Below, one piece after another: positions 53,635 to 62,295 of a DNA stretch of 64,000 nucleotides (the first letter of the stretch is position 1; every line of letters starts with the position of its first letter). The translations under genes were made by a program, and so were the position numbers. Where the stretch lies: contig NZ_AP018694.1 in the NCBI RefSeq assembly GCF_009689585.1, forward strand, positions 310,001 to 374,000, read 5' to 3'. Below the pieces are notes generated by a model that made no database searches, was not told where the DNA came from, and saw nothing but the letters and a program-made list of their open reading frames with translations. Source of the stretch: Aquipluma nitroreducens (GTDB lineage: Bacteria > Bacteroidota > Bacteroidia > Bacteroidales > Prolixibacteraceae).

Positions 53635-54978
53635 TTATTTTGCAGTTCCTGTAGGGCATTTTAATGACCCAAGATTTTCAGGCGGATTATACTTAATAAG
53701 ATATGGCCGAGTAGCGGGTTTCCCTTTGGAATTTTTCTCAATTTTATCGCCGGAGTAATAATTGCCAAAACAACTAAAATATACCGTATGGTTTTTTGTA
53801 GTAAGCGCTCCGAAACATCCCTCCACTCCTTCCAGTTGCCCCGCCCAATAATATTTTTTTGACTTTAGGTCGAGGATTGTAAGTATTTCAAGAGCACTCT
53901 CGATCACTTTGCCGCCATGGTTACCGGCAATAAAATATAGCCTTCCCCACTCTTCATCAAGCGCTATATTGGGGGTATAGTGTCCCTGCCCCGGCATACC
54001 TATTACATGCCCGAAAGTTTCTAATTTATTGGTATGGGGTTCAAAACTCCATACATAACCGTCGTTGGAGATACAGTAAATAATGTTTTGCGATGATACA
54101 ACCGAAGCGCGAAAATCCATTGATTCCCCCGGTAGCTTTACGTCGATATCGGTAAATATCTCTTTGTCGGGGTCAAATTTTGTCAGCCCCCCAATGTCAT
54201 TTGCGAAATAGCAGAACCCGTCCTTATCCATTATCATTTCACGTACCCTATCGACCACACGGCCCATGCGGGCAACGGATTCATAACGGTTAAGCTCCAT
54301 TGTGGCGAGGTTTAACCTCCAGAATTTTGCACGGTCTACTGTAATGCCATTCAGTACGTTTCTTTTCTCATCGTAATACAAACCTACAATAGCGCCATAG
54401 GGACATGGGATGCCAAGGTATTCGGTTTTTTTGGTTTGAGGGTCGTATTTTATGATAGCGCCACCGGCATAGCTCTTTGGATAATAGGCCCGTGTATATT
54501 CGTGCATGTACGACATGCCCTGGTATCCGGCAAAATATAGCATACCCCTGGAATCTGCAGCAATATTACCGTGTATTTTTCCGTACCCGGGGGTTTCTGC
54601 ATTGGAATATATTACGCTTGCTTTGTCTAACTCCAGTTCAAAGGCAACTTTATCCTGTACAGGATCATAGGAACATATGGATGTATTCCCGAAGCCCCAC
54701 GGCCTTTTATACCGGTCGTCCCAGGTAAAGTCGCCGATTGCTTCATCGGTTCCCCAGTGATCGGCGCCGCAAAACCAGATTTTGCCATCGGGCGTTTCGG
54801 TAATTTTATTCCAATTTGAATTCAGTGTCGACTTATCGTTATATACCAAACCTTCTGCAACATACATTTTTAAGCGTATCTTCTGTAATTTCTTGGTGTC
54901 TATTGGCTGACCTATCGCTTCTGTATAAATTATGAAAAGGCTCAAAAAAAGTAATATATAGTTCTTTCTTGATCTCAT
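53635..54978 (-). CDS. Exported beta-propeller protein, second copy type
   Basis: 447 residues with signal peptide (ILLFLSLFIIYTEAIG). Propeller repeats include KIWFCGADHWGTDEAIG, GGAIIKYDPQTKKTEYLG, GLTKFDPDKEIFTDI and HVIGMPGQGHYTPNIALDEEWGRLYFIAGN. The layout is like that of the protein at 52354-53601, and the pair may have arisen by duplication. Function unknown; the domains resemble SMP-30/YncE-like propellers. It is 33 bp from its neighbour. Confidence 0.72.
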   Translation of the reverse strand: MRSRKNYILLFLSLFIIYTEAIGQPIDTKKLQKIRLKMYVAEGLVYNDKSTLNSNWNKITETPDGKIWFCGADHWGTDEAIGDFTWDDRYKRPWGFGNTSICSYDPVQDKVAFELELDKASVIYSNAETPGYGKIHGNIAADSRGMLYFAGYQGMSYMHEYTRAYYPKSYAGGAIIKYDPQTKKTEYLGIPCPYGAIVGLYYDEKRNVLNGITVDRAKFWRLNLATMELNRYESVARMGRVVDRVREMIMDKDGFCYFANDIGGLTKFDPDKEIFTDIDVKLPGESMDFRASVVSSQNIIYCISNDGYVWSFEPHTNKLETFGHVIGMPGQGHYTPNIALDEEWGRLYFIAGNHGGKVIESALEILTILDLKSKKYYWAGQLEGVEGCFGALTTKNHTVYFSCFGNYYSGDKIEKNSKGKPATRPYLIKYNPPENLGSLKCPTGTAK

Positions 54979-55066
54979 GTTATTTTATCTCCTTTTGTTT
55001 ACGTTAAATTAAATATTAGAATTAGTATTCGTTGTTTTACTGTTGCTGTACAGAAAACAATTCCAA

Positions 55067-55717
55067 TTAATCCCTTATGCATCGAACTGACAAGCCATTT
55101 CGTTTATAATAGTTGGTTCTGTATACGTACCAGGGAACTTTATCGATGCAGCGGTACCACGCCAGGGTCGAGTCGTACTGAGTAGATGTCCACCAGAAGC
55201 CTATTTTGCCTATGCGGCTAAATTTTCCGTTCAGGTCGCGGCACCCGCTGGGCAATCCTGAAAAATTGCTCTCGTTGGTTCCATTTCCGTCGTCAAGCCA
55301 TCCGCTGTTGCTTTTCATCTTAGTTCCGGCTGCATCTTCCCCGCCAAGAAAGTCGGTAGTTTCTCTCCACTCGGCGTCGCTGGATACATGCCATCCTTCG
55401 GGAGCCAAACCGCGGGGATCGGTTACTGCATACCAGTTATATAATTTTCCGTATTTATCGCCGTTTTCAGCTTTATTTTCATAATAGCAAAAGGCAGGTA
55501 CGCCTTCCTGTCCTGCTTTTATCCACTCTTCGTCCGTTTTGGCTTCAGGTATAGGGTCGCCATTGCGAAAAGTGTTTACATTGAGGTTTTCTGCCATCCA
55601 TTCTGAGTTTGCGATTTTGATGGTCTCATCGTTATTTTTGTCAATACATCTGAAACCATAGAAAAATATCGTAAAACACGCGAACGTTGCTATGAAAATT
55701 TTGATTTTTATTTGCAT
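55067..55717 (-). CDS. FISUMP-domain protein
   Basis: 216 residues with an N-terminal membrane segment (KIFIATFACFTIFFYGFRC, lipobox-like FRC). The domain from about residue 35 shows the Fibrobacter major-paralogue pattern: WMAENLNVNTFRNGDPIPEA, YGKLYNWYAVTDPRGLAPEGWHVSSDAEW and FSGLPSGCRDLNGKF. These surface proteins are typical of Bacteroidota and Fibrobacteres; the function is unknown. It lies 48 bp upstream of the alpha/beta-hydrolase stop in the same direction. Confidence 0.87.
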   Translation of the reverse strand: MQIKIKIFIATFACFTIFFYGFRCIDKNNDETIKIANSEWMAENLNVNTFRNGDPIPEAKTDEEWIKAGQEGVPAFCYYENKAENGDKYGKLYNWYAVTDPRGLAPEGWHVSSDAEWRETTDFLGGEDAAGTKMKSNSGWLDDGNGTNESNFSGLPSGCRDLNGKFSRIGKIGFWWTSTQYDSTLAWYRCIDKVPWYVYRTNYYKRNGLSVRCIRD

Positions 55718-55764
55718 ACCATATCTATTTTAAGTAAAAAATATATTTGTTGGCATTTCGCATT

Positions 55765-57480
55765 CTATTCTGCTGTAACCTTGAAATATGTCGTTTTCTC
55801 ATGTGCCAGGTGTGTTCCAGCAGTGTCTTTTACCTTTGTTGTAATAGCAATGCTGTACTGTTCATCTTTATTCAGGACGTGAGATGGAGTGAAACAGTAT
55901 CTTGTACCGCCATGCGATGCTTTCCAATCCCCTTCCACCATTTTGTTGCTTTTCGTTTTCTTAATTACAATGCCTTTGCCACTGAAAATACTTTCGCTGT
56001 CAATAACAGGAGCCAGGTCTATTACAATTTTCGCATCGGGAGATACATTTTCCATGCTATCACACGGTGAGACAAGCAAAACAGCAGGCGGAATCTTATC
56101 TTCAACTTTTAAGTACCTGTCAAAAAAATCATGCACTAACTGATACCTATCTACTCCAAGTTTTTTGTCATACCCATGAGCCACAATGTGTCCCAGTCCT
56201 TCCATAAACAAGTTAATGTAATTATCGTCATATTCTTCAAGTCGTTTGACAAATGCAGGGTGGGCTTTTTTACTAATCATATCTTGTTCATTTTCTCCGC
56301 AAGCAACAATTGTTGGAGCATAGTCCTTGGTAATGTATTGTGTTTCAAAAAGCCCCATCCCCATTGATTGATATCCAACAGCTATATCTGAAGGATATCC
56401 TTCCCATGGTTGGGGTTCAGGCGAACCTTCTGGATAGCCTTTAAATGGTTTGATCTCTTTTCCTCCTTCATGGTGTGGGTCAGAAAGTCTGGTAACGGCA
56501 TATTCCCCTTTTGAATTACCAAGCATACCAATGTGTTTTGTATCCAATGAGTACATGTCAGAATATTTGTTCAAGTAACGCATCGCTGCAGTATAGCAAG
56601 CAAATCCGTCCCATTCATCAAGCGAGAATTTCAGATAATGAAAAAAGTGGACAACACAGGGATTATAACAGTGTCCCATAATAACATAAGCATATCCACG
56701 CGTTGTGAATCCTGCAAAATGAGGTAGATAGCCAATTGGCTCGCCATTTGGGTTTCTTGCTGCTTGCCATGCAGAATAAACAACAGTGGGGATTTTTTTC
56801 TTTGCTTGCGATGGATAAACAATATCCATTTTTACAGTAAAATCAAAAGGTTTTCCAAACCTGTCAACCATGTCTTTTGGAAACTTTGCAGGTTTTAAGC
56901 CGGGAAGCTTAGGTACAATATCTTCGTTATATGATTTCAGTATATAATCCAATGTTCCGTAAGCTCCATATTTTTGAATATCCCAATAAACTAAGTTAGT
57001 GTCAACACGATATCCTTCAGGGAGAAAAAAGCACCTAAATTCCTTTGCAATAAGATTAAGGCCAGTAAGTAACGATTCTGTCTTATAGCCATATATAGCC
57101 CTAAATATTTGAAATAGATCTTTATCAAAGTTTGGTGAGATGGCTAGTTTATCGTTCCCGAAATCAATCGTAATTACGATAAAGTTTTTACTTAAATAAT
57201 CACTAAGAATGGAAAGATCTGATTCTTGGCCAATTCTTTCCCATGCTATGTTTTTCATATAAATAATTACTTCATCACCTTCAGAACCGATCTTACCTCC
57301 CCCAAAATATATGTTTACCGGTACATCCTTATTAAGTGTTGTGAATTTCCAAGTGGTTGCTTTTTTTAAATATTGATTCAAATCCGGAGGGTCTCCAGCA
57401 AACATTTGACAAACTGCATTTGTCATTATATACGCAGCAATGGCAGCAACTCTCAAAAACTTTTTCATATTGTTTTTCAT
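55765..57480 (-). CDS. Exported alpha/beta-hydrolase with C-terminal Ig-like domain
   Basis: 571 residues with signal peptide (FLRVAAIAAYIMTNAVCQMFAG). The hydrolase core has a GNSKG nucleophile elbow in IGMLGNSKGEYAVT and a terminal His in EGLGHIVAHGY. From about 465 a Big_5-like domain follows (VSPCDSMENVSPDAKIVIDLAP, GGTRYCFTPSHVLNKDEQYSI). Esterase or peptidase activity on the polysaccharide is possible, but no family-specific motif beyond the fold can be named. A decayed gene lies upstream (57523-57837). Confidence 0.7.
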   Translation of the reverse strand: MKNNMKKFLRVAAIAAYIMTNAVCQMFAGDPPDLNQYLKKATTWKFTTLNKDVPVNIYFGGGKIGSEGDEVIIYMKNIAWERIGQESDLSILSDYLSKNFIVITIDFGNDKLAISPNFDKDLFQIFRAIYGYKTESLLTGLNLIAKEFRCFFLPEGYRVDTNLVYWDIQKYGAYGTLDYILKSYNEDIVPKLPGLKPAKFPKDMVDRFGKPFDFTVKMDIVYPSQAKKKIPTVVYSAWQAARNPNGEPIGYLPHFAGFTTRGYAYVIMGHCYNPCVVHFFHYLKFSLDEWDGFACYTAAMRYLNKYSDMYSLDTKHIGMLGNSKGEYAVTRLSDPHHEGGKEIKPFKGYPEGSPEPQPWEGYPSDIAVGYQSMGMGLFETQYITKDYAPTIVACGENEQDMISKKAHPAFVKRLEEYDDNYINLFMEGLGHIVAHGYDKKLGVDRYQLVHDFFDRYLKVEDKIPPAVLLVSPCDSMENVSPDAKIVIDLAPVIDSESIFSGKGIVIKKTKSNKMVEGDWKASHGGTRYCFTPSHVLNKDEQYSIAITTKVKDTAGTHLAHEKTTYFKVTAE

Positions 57481-57522
57481 TATCTATTTAAAATTTTCTT
57501 ATACATTCGTCTATTTCAAAAG

Positions 57523-57837
57523 CTACAATTCGTTCATTGTCTCCGTTGGATTTTTGATCATTATTTTATTCAGTACAATTTTTTCATTGGTTGATCCAAT
57601 GGAATATCCCCAGAAGACATAATTGTTGATTGACGTGACTTCTACTTCTTTCCGGTATGCACCATCGGTTAAAAGAACCCGTTCTTACTACCATTGTAAT
57701 TGGTAGCCATAAATATGTAAGCATATAGCGATTGGTTCGCATTTGTACCTCTATCTGATCAAATACTTCTCTGGAAACCCATAATGATATTATATTTATC
57801 AGCCTAATTACCGAAACAAAAACCAGTTGATAATCAA
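57523..57837 (-). pseudogene. Decayed C-terminal gene fragment
   Basis: In one frame (57523-57678) 51 sense codons give VLLTDGAYRKEVEVTSINNY and VFWGYSIGSTNEKIVLNK and more, ending at TAG 57523-57525. Just upstream another frame gives SDRGTNANQSLYAYIFMATNY and NGSKNGFF, stopping at TAA near 57672. Further upstream the same frame has ADKYNIIMGFQRSI between TAG and TGA codons. Protein-like segments in changing frames with internal stops fit a decaying gene whose 5' part is gone. The family is unknown. Confidence 0.5.
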
Positions 57838-58098
57838 TATTATATGCTATGACACATGTCAATTCAACACCAAAATATTATCAGTAAGACACCTTTGACA
57901 ATTATTCAGTACATCAATCTGTGTATTATCAATAGCCGAATCAACTAACAAAACACATAATTTAATTTACATAACCAATAAAGTGTCAATAATAAACTTA
58001 TATTCTTTCTCCTCAATTCCATTCTACTTAATAAATCCCAATAGTGACGTTAAATTCCTACATGTTCAATTTTCCAAAGCATAGAATACCATAGTGCT
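57838..58098. other. Intergenic sequence without a recognised feature
   Basis: About 260 bp of AT-rich sequence between the decayed fragment and the DUF4832 gene. I see no gene, no clear hairpin-plus-T-run and no copy of the 38-bp box. It may still be part of the lost gene. Confidence 0.4.
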
Positions 58099-59583
58099 TT
58101 ACTTAATAATTACTTCCCCAAGCTTATACCACCCTTGATTAGTTTCCCTTTCTTTTTTAATGGCAAGCTGAATGCTTTTATTATGATAGCCATACTCATC
58201 ACGCATACCAATTAGTAAATCGTATTTACCTTCCGCAATATTTTTGTTCAAGTTAATTATGTATTGTTCTGCAATTATTTCATGTGGTTGCCAATTTCTG
58301 TTATCCGATTCCTTTAGCTGCTGAACAAATTCATTTTTAGTGTTCTTGTTAACTAGCTTGATGAAAAGTTGATATCTGTAATAGGCTGGAGATACTCCGT
58401 GATTTTCCCAAGTTATCCTGATATAATTGTGGTTTGAACAAGTCCGAAATGTATCAGGCATCAGGGCAAATTTTGGGAAATACCAGTAACCACAAAGATT
58501 AGCAAGACGAGATGCATATTGATAACTATTTTTAAGCCATTCACGCGGATAATAGTGGAACCCTATTATTGTCGCATGTGTTTCAATCACTGCTTTTTCG
58601 AAACCAGAACCATCACCCCACATTCCGTTTTTTAAAGCGGCCCCGTAATGATCAGACTCTAAAATTACCGGTATATCTTTATAAACTTTACTGTATAATT
58701 CCGGTGTACGAATACAAGAAGGACCGAATCCCAATTTTTTATACAATAATACATTACCGCTATCATCGCGGAATCCGAGCCTGTTTTCAAGGGCGTAACG
58801 GTATATCTCATAATCTGAACCATCATCTGTTTCACGTTGCCCAATAAAATCATCACTGAGAATCAAGACTGATTTTTTATAGCAACGTTTGTACATATCA
58901 ATATGCTTTTTTACTATATCTACAGGAACATCTTTCCTTCCTGAATATGCTGTATGTCCTTCGCCCCAATCACCAATACTTCCAATGTCAATGTATTCTA
59001 CCCATGGCTTCCCATCATAACGAGCAGCAAAAGCTTTTTGAAAATCTTCAAGCTTCTTTAGGAAAATTGGATCACCATAATCAGGTGCCCAAGCTTTTAT
59101 ATTAAGGTCCGGATGCTCAATAAACTTTCCTTTGGCGCCTGCTTTTTTTACCCATTCTGGTGTAGCATAAACAATTTCTGTTTCCTTGCAAGTAATCCGA
59201 AATGAGATGGGATGTCCCCATGTAATCCATCGGTTTATTATGGTGTCAATAACAGCCCAATTATAAACACCTTCTTCGGGTTCAAGATAACTCCACGCAA
59301 GCCTTAAATATATGTCGTTGAGTCCTGGAAAATCTGGAAGTGAATCATCAACCGCCATTCGGTTGCCATATTCTTTTATACCGTTGTCATAGTAATGTAG
59401 ACACCAGCCTTTATGGGGATTATTACAAACCTTAGTGCTATCCCAGTACCGTTCAAGATTAAAAAAAACTCTGTTTTTGTACGTTCCTCTTCCATCCTCT
59501 GGATTGGTCCCAATAGTCTGCGACCATGAAGTGTAGTTGAGCAGAATCAAGCAGATAACAAACAAACTATACGCTTTCTTCAT
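58099..59583 (-). CDS. DUF4832 family protein, GH-like (TIM-barrel) exported protein
   Basis: 494 residues with signal peptide (YSLFVICLILLNYTSWS). The first part has LRLAWSYLEPEEGVYNW and WEYIDIGSIGDWGEGHTAYSG-like segments: a family of barrel proteins resembling GH42/GH35 glycosidases, with a Glu in the LEPEEG and GEGH strings. The C-terminal beta domain is the DUF4832 type (IRITWENHGVSPAYYRY, GKYDLLIGMRDEYGY). A glycosidase or binding role is plausible; activity is unproven. It lies 36 bp after GH3 copy 2 in the mRNA. Confidence 0.75.
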   Translation of the reverse strand: MKKAYSLFVICLILLNYTSWSQTIGTNPEDGRGTYKNRVFFNLERYWDSTKVCNNPHKGWCLHYYDNGIKEYGNRMAVDDSLPDFPGLNDIYLRLAWSYLEPEEGVYNWAVIDTIINRWITWGHPISFRITCKETEIVYATPEWVKKAGAKGKFIEHPDLNIKAWAPDYGDPIFLKKLEDFQKAFAARYDGKPWVEYIDIGSIGDWGEGHTAYSGRKDVPVDIVKKHIDMYKRCYKKSVLILSDDFIGQRETDDGSDYEIYRYALENRLGFRDDSGNVLLYKKLGFGPSCIRTPELYSKVYKDIPVILESDHYGAALKNGMWGDGSGFEKAVIETHATIIGFHYYPREWLKNSYQYASRLANLCGYWYFPKFALMPDTFRTCSNHNYIRITWENHGVSPAYYRYQLFIKLVNKNTKNEFVQQLKESDNRNWQPHEIIAEQYIINLNKNIAEGKYDLLIGMRDEYGYHNKSIQLAIKKERETNQGWYKLGEVIIK

Positions 59584-59619
59584 TCTTTTTTTTTCATTTA
59601 TTAGTAAATTAGGAGAATA

Positions 59620-61983
59620 TTATTCTTTCACTTCAAATACACCTTTAACTCTGATGTCCTCAGATGAACTTCCGACCATCACTTTAAATTGACCTGGCTC
59701 AACCACAAAATTCATGTTACGATCAAATAGAGATAAATCTTCTGGTGTAAGCTTCAACTTTACAGTTTTGGTTTCTCCCGGTTCAAGTGTAATCCTTTCA
59801 TAACCCTTCAATTCCTTTATCGGCTTGGAAGTACTGCTAATGAGATCATTTATATATAGTTGTACCACTTCGTCGCCTCTACGTTCGCCTATATTTGTTA
59901 TGTCAACTGAAATTTCGGGTTCATCTCCAGTATGTATTTCTTTGGGCATCTGAAGGTTACTATACTCGAATTTAGTATAACTTAACCCGTACCCGAATTC
60001 ATATAACGGTGTTCCTGGCATGTCGATATATTTCGTATGAGCCTTTGTCGCAGAGTAATTGTAGTAGAACGGGAATTGGCCTACATGACGCGGAAAAGTA
60101 ACTGGGAGTTTCCCTCCCGGATTATAATCACCAAAGAGTATATCTGCAATGGCATTTCCTCCCTGTTCCCCACACATCCAGCCTTCAACGATTGCTGGAA
60201 TATGTTCCGACGTCCAGCGTATTGACAATGCTCTCCCATTAATTAAAACTACAACTACAGGTGTCCCCGTTGAGTAGACTGCTTTCAGAAGGTCTTCCTG
60301 CATGCCCGTCAAATCAAGGTTGGCAACGTCTCTACCTTCTCCATTAGTTGTGTATCCACCTTCTCCGATTACTACAACAGCAACGTCAGCACTCCTTGCT
60401 ACAGATTTGGCCTTTTCAATCTCATTAAGTTTATCACCTATTACATTGCAGCCTTTCACGTAGGAAACCCTTGTTTCTGAAGAAATCTTGTTTTTAATAC
60501 CCTCTAAAACAGTAACAACATCTTGCGGTATATTATGGGGAAAATAATCACCCAATTGTTCGACCGGTGCATCTGCATCGGGGCCAATAACTGCAATAGA
60601 TTTGATATCTTTTCTAAGAGGCAATATATTTTTGTCATTTTTTAACAATACAATACTCTCTCTCGATGCCTGTAAAGCCAGCTTACGGTTCTCATCGCTG
60701 TGAACTGTTTTTACAGCATGTTCAACATCAACATAGGGATTTTCGAACAACCCCATCTGAAATTTTAACCTCAATATTCTAGATACGGCCCTGTCTACCA
60801 ACTGTATGGGTATTTTCCCTTCCTTAACGTTTTCAATCAGCCCATCCATATACGCATCTTCAAATGAAATCCCCACATCAACTCCAGCTTTAATTGCTAA
60901 AATCCCTCCCTCTTTTTGTGTTGCTGCATGCCTTTCTTCTATGATTGTCCCAAGACCACCTCCTTCGCTGACAACAATACCCTTAAACCCCAATTCTTCA
61001 CGAAGTACTTTGGTAAGAATCTTTTCAGAACTATGAACGGCCTCTCCATCAATGGCTGGATAAGTCGCCATAACACCTAATGCTCCATACTTCTTTATTC
61101 CTGCTTTAAATGAAGGTAAAAATACTTCTCTGAACTTTCGGTCAGAAATCTCCATTGCCCCTCGTTCCAATCCGCTTATAGGTTGGCTCTGACCAGGATA
61201 ATGACAAAGAAATGAAATCAGCTTATCAGGTGCTGAAATATCGTATCCCTGGATGGCCTCAACAATGCTCCCAGCAATTTGGGAACACATATAGGGGTCT
61301 TCACTGTACGCTTCTTCATTCCTGCCCATTCTCGGATCCCTGTTTGGTTCAATTACCAAGGTACATAACCCATGAACCCCAATCGATTTGCCCTCTTTTG
61401 CTGCAACAGTATAAATCCTTTTTACCATATCCTTATTCCAGGTGGCACCAATTGCCAATCCTTCAGGAAATATTGTTCCCCCGGGGCACATCAACCCATG
61501 AGTTCCTTCTTCTATCTGCAGTAAAGGAATACCCAACCTGGTCTTTTCAATAGCAATCTTTTGCAACTCGTTCATCACTTCGGCCTGACGTCTAGTCCCT
61601 TCATAAATAAGTCTGTCAGAAAGTGTAAAGAACCCTCCCCCAGGGCCAAAAACATTATTGTGTGTACCCGCAGCCCATTTCCGGCATCCGTCCAGTTGTT
61701 TGTCCCTCACTTCACGGGTCGCTTCCATGTCCCATAAAGGCGGGGTTTTACCGTGAAGCCCCCACCCAAGTTCGGTGTGGTAGGCACAGGGGATGTTTAG
61801 CTGGCCTACCTTTTCTTCCAACGTCATGCGGGATATCAGGTCGTCAACACGCTGTTCTATCGGAAGCTCCGGGGTTTTGTATGGGGGCGCTGTAATCCTT
61901 GAAGATTGTGCCGAACCAGTAAAAACATTCAAACACTGGGTGGTAGCGATTAAAATCGATAGTATTGTCCTGATTTTTTTCAT
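59620..61983 (-). CDS. GH3 family beta-glycosidase, copy 2
   Basis: 787 residues with signal peptide. Same domain order as the GH3 at 26138-28597: barrel (about 40-400), C-terminal alpha/beta domain (about 410-630) and FN3-like end. EEGTHG, EPNRDPRMGRNEEAYSEDP and QMGLFENPYVDV are present. At the nucleophile position the sequence is VSEGGG (Glu340), again Glu in place of the usual Asp, and here no Asp follows two residues on. The two GH3 genes are clear paralogues. The promoter carries box C (62052-62089). Confidence 0.9.
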   Translation of the reverse strand: MKKIRTILSILIATTQCLNVFTGSAQSSRITAPPYKTPELPIEQRVDDLISRMTLEEKVGQLNIPCAYHTELGWGLHGKTPPLWDMEATREVRDKQLDGCRKWAAGTHNNVFGPGGGFFTLSDRLIYEGTRRQAEVMNELQKIAIEKTRLGIPLLQIEEGTHGLMCPGGTIFPEGLAIGATWNKDMVKRIYTVAAKEGKSIGVHGLCTLVIEPNRDPRMGRNEEAYSEDPYMCSQIAGSIVEAIQGYDISAPDKLISFLCHYPGQSQPISGLERGAMEISDRKFREVFLPSFKAGIKKYGALGVMATYPAIDGEAVHSSEKILTKVLREELGFKGIVVSEGGGLGTIIEERHAATQKEGGILAIKAGVDVGISFEDAYMDGLIENVKEGKIPIQLVDRAVSRILRLKFQMGLFENPYVDVEHAVKTVHSDENRKLALQASRESIVLLKNDKNILPLRKDIKSIAVIGPDADAPVEQLGDYFPHNIPQDVVTVLEGIKNKISSETRVSYVKGCNVIGDKLNEIEKAKSVARSADVAVVVIGEGGYTTNGEGRDVANLDLTGMQEDLLKAVYSTGTPVVVVLINGRALSIRWTSEHIPAIVEGWMCGEQGGNAIADILFGDYNPGGKLPVTFPRHVGQFPFYYNYSATKAHTKYIDMPGTPLYEFGYGLSYTKFEYSNLQMPKEIHTGDEPEISVDITNIGERRGDEVVQLYINDLISSTSKPIKELKGYERITLEPGETKTVKLKLTPEDLSLFDRNMNFVVEPGQFKVMVGSSSEDIRVKGVFEVKE

Positions 61984-62023
61984 CTTGGTTTAATTATGAT
62001 TTGTTATAACTTTTTCTTTCAGT

Positions 62024-62090
62024 CGATTCTAAGCGTTAAACCAAAGAAAAGCAATATCCGGAAAAGCAAATGACATATACAAACAAGCAA
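62024..62090 (-). promoter_or_regulatory. Conserved 38-bp box C plus weak promoter of GH3 copy 2
   Basis: The extended match with box A (62031-62090 against 19004-19063) has 48 of 60 identical positions without gaps. On the minus strand TTG (62052-62054) is followed after 20 nt by TAGAATCG (62024-62031), a weak -7 box with two mismatches. Predicted transcription start near 62017, leader of about 34 nt. A weak core promoter with a strong upstream box suggests dependence on an activator. Confidence 0.65.
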
Positions 62091-62242
62091 AATTATTGGT
62101 ATGCTTATTTTAGAGACTGATTGGTAAGGTCATTACCATACTTTGTTCGAAGAAATCTACTCCTTGAGAAAAAGAAAGTGTTTAAGTCATTCTTATACCA
62201 AAAGTGTCTGATTTTGGTATAAAGATTATTGATATTTAAATA

Positions 62243-62277
62243 AAAGGAGTTGTTCAATTCTTGGACAACTCCTTTTA
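62243..62277 (-). terminator. Probable rho-independent terminator after susD
   Basis: AAAAGGAGTTGT (62243-62254) pairs exactly with ACAACTCCTTTT (62266-62277); the 12-bp stem is closed by a few weaker pairs around a short loop. It lies 19 bp downstream of the susD stop (62296). Reading on the minus strand the stem ends CTCCTTTTATTT, an acceptable T-run. It separates the susCD unit from the GH3/box C unit. Confidence 0.75.
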
Positions 62278-62295
62278 GTCATCAAACTTATATTG

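Noticed and set aside
57584-57862. 92-codon open frame on the minus strand
   Set aside because: Its residues are unlike protein in the second half, and a neighbouring frame gives more convincing strings. It is best explained as a shadow of the decayed gene.
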